DNA from: Dromiciops gliroides | Lineage: Eukaryota > Chordata > Mammalia > Microbiotheria > Microbiotheriidae | DNA: 64,000 bases | Reading direction: 5' to 3' | NCBI RefSeq assembly: GCF_019393635.1 | Contig: NC_057863.1 | Span: 622,475,791-622,539,790, forward strand | In this document: positions 56,153 through 64,000 of the stretch, piece after piece | How the letters are laid out: every line of letters begins with the position of its first letter | Numbering within the stretch: the stretch's first letter is position 1 | Translations under genes and position numbers: made by a program | The notes under the pieces: model-generated | Told to the model about the DNA's origin: nothing | Databases searched by the model: none | What the model saw: the letters and a program-made list of their open reading frames with translations, nothing else

Positions 56153-56219
56153 CACTAAAGACAGGAAAAATCAGGACACACTGCTAGGAGGAAGTGGTAC
56201 TTGAGATATAAAGGAAGTT

Positions 56220-56390
56220 AGGTTACCATGGAGAGATGCTCTGGACTTGAGGTTAGGAAGATCCAAACTCAAACTCTATCTCAGACACTTACTGGCTGTA
56301 TAACCCTGAGCAAGTAATTTAACCTCTCTGAGCCTGTTTCTTCATTTGTTAAATGAGGGGTCGAGCATACTGGCCTAAATCTCTGACCTT
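56220..56390 (+). repeat. Old SINE with L3-type tail
   Basis: GTTAGGAAGATCCAAACTC, CTGAGCAAGTAATTTAACC, CATTTGTTAAATGAGGGGTC. Confidence 0.55.
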
Positions 56391-57011
56391 AAAATAATCA
56401 TTACAAGTCACTTTTTTTCTAGAATGTAAAGGTCTACAAAATGCTTTATTCACCATGACCCTGAGAGACAGACATTGCAAGCACACTTGCTTGTTTCTAT
56501 TTTAGAGAGAAGGAAAATGAGTCAAAGAGGTTGTGATCAGCCGGCTGTGAGCTAGTTTCAGGGCATGGTATATCTGTCCAGTGTCAGAGTCCAGTGCTTT
56601 TTTTCATTACCCCTAATAGCCTTCCTAAGCCTTTTGTCAGAGGGGAAATCGTTAATAAGAGGAGAAATAATAAAAGTAATAGTAAAATTTTCGATGTTTG
56701 AAGAGTCTGTAGTTTTGTAGGTATGGGGCATTCTCTTCCCTGGCACTGATTGCAACTCTTCCATAGCTTTGTAGATGGCCTTTGAGAGTTGCTGGGACAA
56801 AATACACACATATACATACATATGTATAAATACACACATATATTACCACTCAATGACTAATCTGATGGTAAATTTCTCCAAAAGGCTGGTCTTTGGACAA
56901 TGATCTACTTTCCTTTCCCAAAGCCTTGGCTTTGGTTTAGTGGGACTGTCCAGAGAAGAAGAAGCTTTGAAAACCCTGGGTAGCCTCCATGCCATGAGGA
57001 GATAGGTAGGA

Positions 57012-57082
57012 GGTCTGATTTGAACTCAGGTCCTTCTGAATCCAGGGCCAGTGCTTTATCCACTGCGCCACCTAGCTGCCCT
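57012..57082 (-). repeat. tRNA SINE head fragment
   Basis: GGTCTGATTTGAACTCAGG to GCGCCACCTAGCTGCCC. Confidence 0.8.
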
Positions 57083-57239
57083 GAAAGTTCCTTTTAGATC
57101 CATGAAAGAACGAGTAGCAGACATTTATGTTGTGCTCATCTATTTCCCTGGAGTATGAGGCAGCTTTGTTCTGGGGATCAGAGGACTTGAATTCAATTAC
57201 TGCCTCCATCGATTGCTGTCCAGATGACCTTGAGCAAAT

Positions 57240-57570
57240 CACTTGGCATCTCCATAAGAAATGACTTAAAGAGTTGGTTTCAGAGAAATCTGGGAAGATT
57301 TGGATGAACTGATACAGAGTAAAGTGAGCAAAACCAGGAGAGCAATGAATATAATGACAACATTGTGAAGACAAAAAAACTTTGAAGAATTTAAGAGAGC
57401 TCTGATCAATCCAATAACTACCCACAAATCCAGAGGATCCATGATGAAGAATGCTACCCACCTCCTGACATAGAGGTGGTGGACTCAAGGTGCAGAATGG
57501 ACATGGTGGCACCTGAACTGAGCCTTGAAGGATGAATTGGATTTCATCAAAGATGGGAGGAAAAAAAACA
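57240..57570 (+). repeat. L1 3' fragment
   Basis: AAATCTGGGAAGATTTGGATG, ATACAGAGTAAAGTGAGCAAAACC. A 167-codon minus frame here is antisense L1 and not a gene. Confidence 0.75.
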
Positions 57571-57594
57571 AGCAAAGAGGAAGGCTTATATTTG

Positions 57595-57715
57595 ATTAAA
57601 AAGCAATTTCCTCAAGGGCAAGACCTGCTTTATTTTGGTCTTTTTATCCCCATCACCTAGCACAGTTCTTGACATATTGTAGATTTTTAATAAATGCTTG
57701 TTGTCAATTGAGGGT
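57595..57715 (+). repeat. L2 3' end
   Basis: CTCAAGGGCAAGACCTGC and TAATAAATGCTTGTTGTC. Confidence 0.65.
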
Positions 57716-57719
57716 AATA

Positions 57720-57930
57720 AGAGCTAACAATCACACAGCCCTCTAAGGTTTGCAAATCACTTTATAAATATCATCTCATCTGATGCTCACAACAACCCTA
57801 GGAGGTAGATGCTGTTATCTCCACTTTACTGGTGGGGAAACTGAGGCTGAGATGAAGTTAAGTAGTTTGTCCAACTAGTTTAAGTTTTTGAGGTAGGATT
57901 TGAATTCTGGGGTATTTCTAACTGCACTGA
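57720..57930 (-). repeat. MIR SINE
   Basis: AAATATCATCTCATCTGATGC, CCACTTTACTGGTGGGGAAACTG, ATTTGAATTC. Confidence 0.75.
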
Positions 57931-58029
57931 ATGTCTAGACACGTCTACCCAGCCTGTGGGCTGCTTCCCAGGTCCAGTCAAGGTAAACAGGCCCTTTTCT
58001 TCCTCCTGCCTCGCTCACAGCCCACGGGC

Positions 58030-58110
58030 TATTAAACCACAGTGATGTCACTACCCTTTTCGAAAGCACAATCCCTGCTGCTGTGGAAAAAAGATTGTGG
58101 TCCTCGAATC
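58030..58110. promoter_or_regulatory. Candidate regulatory block with RUNX- and CRE-like words
   Basis: Unique sequence upstream of exon 2. AAACCACA (58034-58041, RUNX-like) is followed at once by TGATGTCA (58043-58050, one mismatch from a CRE), with TGTGGAAA and TTGTGG nearby. Such words occur by chance, so this is only a candidate. Confidence 0.25.
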
Positions 58111-58549
58111 GCAGGCTATCAACCAGCTGTTCAGATGGGGAAAATTTGTTCTGCCTTCATTGCCCCTACCTCTCTACCTGAGGAGAAGATGAGAAAGAAA
58201 CAGGAGCTTGAAGTTTAAGAAAAACAGGAGTCTCTCTGTTGCCCAGCAATGAGGGACTTTGAGAAAAACTATCCATCATTTATATGGCTTCCTTTAACAG
58301 GGAAGTCTGCCTGGGGCAGGAGGTTGAGGGCTCCTGGGCATTAGGGAACCTCTAGAGGATTCCTTCTCACACTTTTTCTTCCAACTTGGGTAGGAAGGGC
58401 TGGTCCTGCACTCTGGGCTACCCTTTGGCAAAGCCCTGGCCACTTTGGGCAAGTGGCCTCCCAACAAAAATGACTGGGCAAGGCAGAACTGAATCACAGA
58501 ATGTTAGAGTTGGAGGGGACTGACCAAAATGGAAGCTGTGATTAATAGG

Positions 58550-58895
58550 CTAGAGCTAAGAACTAAACATCAGAACTGAAAGGGACCTTGGAACACTGAA
58601 TGTCAGAGAGCTGGGTGAATGCTTAGAACACAGAATGTCAGTGTGGAGGAGAGCTTAGAATGTGGAATGTTGGGGCAGCTAGGTGGTGCAATGGATAGAG
58701 CACCGGCCCTGGATTCCAGAGGACCTGAGTTCATATTCGGCCTCAGACACTTAACACTTACTAGCTGTGTGACCCTAGGCAAGTCACTTAACCCTCATTG
58801 CCCTGCAAAAAAAAAAAGAAAAAAACAGAACGTGGAATGTCAGCTCTGGAAAGGATCTCAGAACAAAGAATGTCAGAGCTGGAAAAGACTTTAGA
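58550..58895 (+). repeat. 33-bp minisatellite, about 6 units, split by a SINE
   Basis: AATGTCAGAG-type units at 58550-58672, continuing at 58828-58895 after the SINE. Confidence 0.85.
58673..58827 (+). repeat. tRNA-derived SINE in the minisatellite
   Basis: Flanked by AGAATGTGGAATGT and AGAACGTGGAATGT. Confidence 0.9.
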
Positions 58896-58896
58896 G

Positions 58897-59126
58897 CAGC
58901 GCTTCTTAAAGTATGATGTGGGGTCCCTTGGGGGTGCCTGAGACCCCTCCAGAGGATCCATGAGGTCAAAATACTTTTTATAATCATATCAAGACATTTT
59001 AATGTCTAATACAGTAGAGCTCAAACCCATATAAACAAAAGCTCTTGGGGAGGGGGACAGCAAGAGGTCCTCAATCATTTTTGAGAGTGTAAAAGGGTTC
59101 TGAGCCCTCAAAATTTGAGAACAGTT
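58897..59126 (+). mobile_element. MITE-like insert between minisatellite blocks
   Basis: CTTCTTAAAGTATGATGTGG at left and CAAAATTTGAGAACAG at right; minisatellite units lie on both sides. Confidence 0.5.
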
Positions 59127-59129
59127 GCC

Positions 59130-59500
59130 TTAAAAGTGTAGAATATCAGTCCTAGGAGGAGCCTTGGAACATAGAATATTGGATCTAAAAGGAACTTTAG
59201 GGGCAGCTGGGTGGCACAGTGGATAAAGAACCAGCCCTGGATTCAGGAGGACCTGAGTTCAAATCAGAGCTCAGGAACTTGACACTTACTAGCTGTGTGA
59301 CCCTGGGCAAGTCACTTAACCCTCATTGCTCTCCCCCCCCCCCAAAAAAAAAAGGAACCTTAGACCATGGAATGTCAGATCTGGAAGGAACCTTAGAATG
59401 TAGAATGTCAGATCTGGAAGGAACCCTAGAACATGGAATGTCAGATATAGAAGGAACCTTAGAACATGGAATGTCAGACTTAGAAAAGGACTTAAAAGAG
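59130..59500 (+). repeat. 33-bp minisatellite, about 7 units, split by a SINE
   Basis: GGAATGTCAGATCTGGAAGG-type units before 59198 and after 59354. Unit type differs (ATCTGGAAGGAACC) from the 18.8-kb array. Confidence 0.88.
59199..59353 (+). repeat. tRNA-derived SINE in the minisatellite
   Basis: AAAAGGAACTTTA and AAAAGGAACCTTA flank it. Confidence 0.9.
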
Positions 59501-59599
59501 AGGACGTCAGCTGGATGTAAGAATCAAGTTCCACCCACCTGGCTGTAGAGATGAGGAAATAATGACTGTAAAGAAATGCTTGGATAGGGACCAGCAATT

Positions 59600-60110
59600 T
59601 TCCATTTCAACAGAGGGTTTGAACGAAAGGAAATGGGTTTCAACTTTAGCAAGAACTATTTAATTAAAAAAAAATGAGGAAGAATGATGTGAAAATGAGT
59701 GTGTTTAACTGGGGAAAAGGTTACTAAGGGAAATTGCTTAAATCTCTGTCCCGGGAAATGTTTCAACAGAATAATCCTTTAGATTGGCACAGGGATTTGG
59801 TTATACTTTCCAAACTCCTGAAACACACACAGCAGCTCGTTAGATTCTCCCAACTTCCCCCGGCAGCTCCTTAGGCCAGATTTGTATCAAATCACTAATG
59901 TTTCTCAGCAGTGGGGAGAAGCTAACTTCAAGGTCATAAAACCCGAAGATTAACCGCAGGAATGAACAACATTGTGTCTCCCCGTCTGTTAGGCAGTCTC
60001 TAGCAATGCTTAAGGTGGAGTCTGGCCTGGGGGCAAGATTCAGTTGAGGTCCCCTCAAAAGAGGCTTTGATCCTCCAAGCTAACATGTGCCCCCGACTTG
60101 GCACAAGAAA
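59600..60110. other. Unique block, no gene seen
   Basis: About 500 bp without repeats. No signal-peptide exon or donor with the needed phase was found here. Confidence 0.4.
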
Positions 60111-60122
60111 TCCCTATATGGG

Positions 60123-60282
60123 GGGACAGCTAGATGGCACAGTGGATAAAACACTAGCCCTGGATTTAGGAGGACCTGAGTTCAAATATGACCTCAGACA
60201 CTTGACACTTACTAGCTGTGTGACCCTGGGCAAGTCACTTAATCCTCATTGCCCCGCAAAAAAATAAAAAAATAAAGAAATA
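60123..60282 (+). repeat. tRNA-derived SINE
   Basis: AAGAAATCCCTATAT and AAGAAATGCCTATAT flank it. Confidence 0.9.
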
Positions 60283-60344
60283 AAGAAATGCCTATATCGT
60301 GATGAACAGAGCAGTTTTCTGGCATCAAAAATCCTTGAAATTCT

Positions 60345-60775
60345 AAGTTAATTACATGGTGCAGTCATTAGGACACTGGGCCAGGAGTTGGGAAAACCCA
60401 GAGTTCAAGGCCAGCCTCATACACTTATTAGATGTATGACCCTGAGCAAGTCATTTAATATCTCTGTGCCTCAGTTTCTTCATCTGTAAAATGGGGGTGA
60501 TACACCTACCTCCTAGGGTTGATATGAAGATTAAATCATATGATTATAAAGCACTTTGCAGTTGAAGTACTACATAAATGCTAGCTCTTATTCTTTTTTC
60601 CTTTTTTTTTTTTTCTGGGCAATGGGGGTTAAGTGACCTGCCCAGGGTCACACAGCTAGTAAGTGTCAAGGGTCTGAGGCCGGATTTGAACTCAGGTCCC
60701 CCTGAATCCAGGGCCAGCGCTTTATCCACTGTGCCACCTAGCTGCCCCTCTTATTCTTATTAATAAATGTTGACC
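60345..60775 (+). repeat. MIR-type SINE split by a younger SINE
   Basis: CCTGAGCAAGTCATTTAATATC, CTGTAAAATGGGGGTGATAC, ACATAAATGCTAGCTCTTATTC, then interrupted at 60598. Confidence 0.8.
60598..60749 (-). repeat. tRNA-derived SINE in a MIR-type SINE
   Basis: Duplication CTCTTATTCTT on both sides. Confidence 0.92.
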
Positions 60776-60879
60776 TTCCAAAGTCCTATCAAAAAATGTC
60801 CCTCCTTGAGTCTTAGATGGCTGCCTGCTTTGCTTCCTTTTTTAATTTTTTTTTCATTTTTTTAGCCCTGAGTCCTGGA

Positions 60880-61060
60880 GGCAGGATGGAGGAGGCACTG
60901 GCTCTGGAGTCAAACTCTGCTTCCTGTTATTCTCATGTGACTTTGGGCAAATCCTTTACCCTCCCTGGGCCTTAATTTCATCATCTGTAAAATGGAAAGA
61001 TTGAAGTAGATAAACTTTGAGATTCCCACCAGTTCTAAATTTATGATCCTATGATTGTCT
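60880..61060 (+). repeat. Old SINE with L3-type tail
   Basis: GGCACTGGCTCTGGAGTC, TCATCTGTAAAATGGAAAG, CCACCAGTTCTAAATTTATG. Confidence 0.6.
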
Positions 61061-61099
61061 CTTATAGTATAATAATATTCCTTTGTATTTATGGAATGA

Positions 61100-61290
61100 T
61101 CACTAGCGTAGGACAGTGGATAGATTCAGAGTCAGGGAAGACCTCGGTTCAGTTCTAGCCTCGTGTACTTACTAGCTGTGTGATCTCGGCGAGTCACTTT
61201 GTGACTCAGTTTCTTCATCTGTCGAATGAGGGTGTTAGACTAGATAGTGTCAGAGGTCCCTTCTAGCTCTAGTATTGGAGTCTATAACCA
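61100..61290 (+). repeat. Old SINE with L3-type tail
   Basis: ACAGTGGATAGATTCAGAGTC, CTTCATCTGTCGAATGAGGG, AGGTCCCTTCTAGCTCTAG. Confidence 0.65.
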
Positions 61291-61587
61291 TGTAACCTCA
61301 GGAATTCTGTCTGAGTACTCTACAGCTCCTTATGGGAAGAGAGAATAAAACTAGTCAAAATCCCCATTCCCTATCACTTCAAAGCTTTTTGGTTTGGGGC
61401 TCACTCTGCCTCTTTGTCAGGGGTGAGCAATGATCAATATCCTTCTCGTAGGGGAATGCCTTAGGCAGTGCCAGGTGTTAACAAATAGCTGAGTCAATTT
61501 ATGGTCTCAGAGAATGATCTGGAGAACAGAGAGGCTAAAAATGATTTTGCCTAGGGCTTTCCCATCTCTACAAACTATAGTATGTAT

Positions 61588-61732
61588 TCTCTCTCTCTCT
61601 CTGTCTCTCTCTGTCTCTGTCTCTGTCTCTGTCTCTCTCTGTCTCTCTCTGTCTCTCTCTGTCTCTGTCTCTCTCTCTCTCTGTCTCTCTCTCTCTGTCT
61701 CTCTCTCTCTGTCTCTCTCTCTCTGTCTCTCA
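61588..61732 (+). repeat. TCTCTG microsatellite
   Basis: About 145 bp of (TCTCTG)n and (TCTC)n; the Ser/Leu frame is an artefact. Confidence 0.95.
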
Positions 61733-61762
61733 CAAGCCTTGAGAATTAAGTGGTGCCGTGGT

Positions 61763-61893
61763 GGGGGCAGCTATGTGACACATCGGATGGAGCACCAGCC
61801 CTGGAGTCAGAAGGACCTGAGTTCAAATTTGGCCTTAGATACTTATTAGCTGTGTGACCCTGGGCAAGTCACTTAACCCCCACTGTTTTTTTC
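61763..61893 (+). repeat. tRNA-derived SINE, diverged
   Basis: GGGGGCAGCTATGTGACACATC to AACCCCCACTG. Confidence 0.85.
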
Positions 61894-62529
61894 AAAAAGT
61901 CATTAAGTAGAGTGAGTGATCTCCAATTTTACTAATGTGGAAATTGAGATTCAGAAAGTAGAACAGCATGCCCAGGCCGAAGGAGCATCAACATTCAACC
62001 AGCCCCGTGGCTCTGGCAGCCCTGTAAGCTTAGAGAGAGCCACCAACCCTGAGCTAACAACCCCCTTCAGAGAGAGTTCACCACCCAGAGCCAGCTCCCC
62101 CAGCATCCCCTAAGACTTTTCTCCATTATGACTCACTGGAAGGGTGGGGGTGTTAGTTTCCTGGCCCTCCTACCTCTTCACAATCTGATGTTGGGGGATG
62201 GGGGTAGGGAGTAAAGGCTGAGATCAGGGCAGAGCCCAGAACACTCTCTGCACTCTGATTCTCAAAGACAGACAAGACAGGGGATGAGGAGAGAGTGGTT
62301 TGACTCTGGGAAGAGGAGACCATGGAAGGAAGATTCTGGGATAATCACTTCAATTCAACATACTCTCACTGTGGCCAAGGGGAGGGGCATGATGGGGCAG
62401 GACAGGGGACTGAGTTTGAGAGTGAGGAAAACCTGGGTTCAATTTCTACCTTTAATCCGTCCTGGCCATGTGACCTCCACCAGTCATCTAAGATGTCATG
62501 TACCCAGGCACTTCTCTATCAATGAATCC

Positions 62530-62860
62530 AGCCAGGAAGCATTTATTAAACACCTCCTATGTGCTTGGCACAGTGAAGATACAAATACAAAAGCAAGCAG
62601 CTTCTGTCTTCAAAGAGCTTATATTGAGGAGAAAAAGTATGCATATATAATAACAGATAACCTTATACAGCACTTTAAGGTTTGCAAAATACTTTACAAA
62701 TATGATCTTATCTGATATTATTTATCCCCATCTTACAGATCAGGAAACCGAGGCAAATGAGATTAAATGACTTGTCCAAAGTCACATAGCTTACATTCAA
62801 ACTCAGGGTCTCCTAACTCCAAGTCCAGCTATCTCTCCACTGCACCACCCAGCTGCCTAT
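62530..62860 (-). repeat. MIR/CORE SINE
   Basis: AGCATTTATTAAACACCTCC, GCACTTTAAGGTTTGCAAAATAC, ACAGATCAGGAAACCGAGGC, CTCCACTGCACCACCCAGCTG. Confidence 0.7.
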
Positions 62861-63239
62861 GCATAAGTTTATTCAAAACAAATACAAAGAAACAGAAGGT
62901 AATGATCAATGGTCCTGCCTAAAATGGTTGGTCAGAACAAGCAGGACACTTAGAGTCTCCTTGGTCTTAGATGTGAGATCTCTCTACTAATACAGCCTAA
63001 GCCCACATTAGCTGTCTTAGTGGTTCTATCAGAGACCATGGACTCGTAGCAGGCCTTCAGTCCAAGAAAGTCCTGTTCTTTTTCAGACAAACTGATACCA
63101 ACCCCTGCTCTCCCTGGCTTGAGTTTGTGAAATGAATTTTTGAAGGCAAGTGTAAGGCTTTATATTTTCCCCCATTTAACTTAGGCCTAATGTTGGTCCA
63201 TCAATACCTTGTGGAAGCCTATCATCCAATGGTCACCAT

Positions 63240-63358
63240 GTCCTCCTCCTCTTCTTCCTCCTTCTCTTTCTCCTCTTCCTCTTTCTCCTTCTCCTCCTTT
63301 GCCTTTTCTTCCTTCTCCTTTTCCTTCTCCTTCTCCTCCTTCTTCCTCTTCTTTTCTT
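63240..63358 (+). repeat. TCC/TTC pyrimidine-rich tract
   Basis: About 118 bp of (CCT)n and (TTCTCC)n, almost pure pyrimidine. Confidence 0.9.
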
Positions 63359-63529
63359 AGAGAGGTTGACTAACTTGCCCAAAGTGACATAGTTAACAAC
63401 AGTCGAGCTGGACTCAAGCCTGTTTATACTCTATAACCTTTTCTGGAGGTCTATGACCTCCAGATCCTGCTCTGGTCATCACCTTCCTGCTACCGTCAGT
63501 CAACAATTTCCTGCTTCCTCTGAACAAAG

Positions 63530-63790
63530 CTGTGTGAATAATATAAAGGAGGGTAGCACACTAACTGATCATTGCAGTGACCTGACTTCAGAAACCAGAA
63601 TGAAGCCTCTTGCCAGTGAGGTGGTGGACTACAGGTGGGGAATGGGGCATACATTGTTAGACATGGTCAATGTGTGAATTTGTTTTGGTTAGCTACTTTT
63701 TTGCTACTGGAGAAGGTTCTGTTGGGCCTGGGGAGGGGGAGGGGTCATTGGGAAGTGACAGTGGTGTTAAAAAAAAAAAAGGCATCACAA
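63530..63790 (+). repeat. Old L1 fragment
   Basis: GACATGGTCAATGTGTGAATTTG matches the L1 piece at 42610-42650; ends in a run of A. Confidence 0.55.
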
Positions 63791-64000
63791 AATAGTGAAA
63801 CAACAGAACCTTGTGCTAGACCTCAGAGGAGAAGGGTCAGGGTTTCCCATACACACAATCCCAGAATCTCTACCCTTTCCCTCCCGCTCCACATCAAGCA
63901 TTCAGCACACTCTGTTCTTTCTTCCACCCCCTAACATATGCACACTGCAGGAAACACTCTGATGTCTTATACTGCCTTTAGGGGTAGGATTTTGAGGTAG

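Larger units (their letters stand above)
41149..64000 (-). other. TNFRSF1B intron 1 and possibly 5' flank; exon 1 not identified
   Basis: This 22.8-kb stretch lies upstream of exon 2. I looked on the minus strand for an ATG plus hydrophobic signal peptide ending in phase 0 at a GT donor, and for a GC-rich promoter, and found nothing convincing. The human first intron is long as I recall, so exon 1 may lie beyond 64000. Contents are listed below as repeats and a few unique blocks. Confidence 0.6.

Noticed and set aside
55920..56155. Ser/Leu-rich frames, also at 61514-61849
   Set aside because: GA and TCTCTG microsatellites; no complexity.
57072..57575. 167-codon minus-strand frame
   Set aside because: It is the antisense of an L1 3' fragment (plus-strand AGTAAAGTGAGCAAAACC) and shows no protein family feature.
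61916..62113. 65-codon frame MISNFTNVEIEIQ... considered as an exon
   Set aside because: Its first part is a MIR-like relic and the Pro/Ser-rich remainder has no flanking splice pair or known match.

Overview
The window is mammalian, and specifically marsupial, genomic DNA. It is built from tRNA-derived SINEs that begin with a GGGCAGCTAGGTGGCGCAGTGG-type head, L1 3' ends with the marsupial GTGAAGTGAGCAGAACCAG phrase, MIR/L2/L3 relics and hAT MITEs. The dominant young SINE looks like the W-SINE type I know from Australian marsupials, so an australidelphian source is likely. That part is inference, not proof. No bacterial, plasmid or phage feature is present, and I found no CRISPR array or undescribed multi-gene system.

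The one gene I can support is TNFRSF1B (TNF receptor 2) on the minus strand. Nine exons, corresponding to human exons 2-10, run from 41148 down to 14937. Each has AG/GT splice sites and the reading phases join without a break. Together they encode 438 residues plus a stop: four TNFR cysteine-rich domains, a stalk, a transmembrane segment in its own exon, and a cytoplasmic tail with a TRAF2-type SxEE motif. A 3' UTR of about 2 kb ends at an AATAAA at 12884-12889. The signal-peptide exon (exon 1) was not found. The 22.8 kb above 41148 is therefore intron 1, or intron 1 plus upstream flank.

Layout: 1-12.8 kb is downstream flank made of LTR-like, L1, L2 and SINE sequence. 12.86-15.2 kb is the terminal exon. 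15.2-18.0 kb is intron 9. 18.0-29.1 kb is the large intron 8, with two prominent 33-bp minisatellites. 29.1-41.1 kb holds exons 8 to 2, with a long GGAA microsatellite in intron 4. 41.2-50 kb is rich in L1 and LTR sequence and nearly free of young SINEs; it carries two independent solo LTRs. 50-64 kb returns to dense SINEs, with a composite minisatellite at 58.5-59.5 kb.

The best leads are: (i) exons 7+8 total 113 bp, so skipping them would give a soluble TNFR2 with a very short new tail; (ii) one 33-bp phrase from an L3/CR1-type 3' tail has been tandemly amplified at about ten places in both orientations; (iii) a second minisatellite derives from an L2 tail; (iv) two related solo LTRs have clean 4-bp target duplications. 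SINE and LINE boundaries are approximate because they were read by eye.
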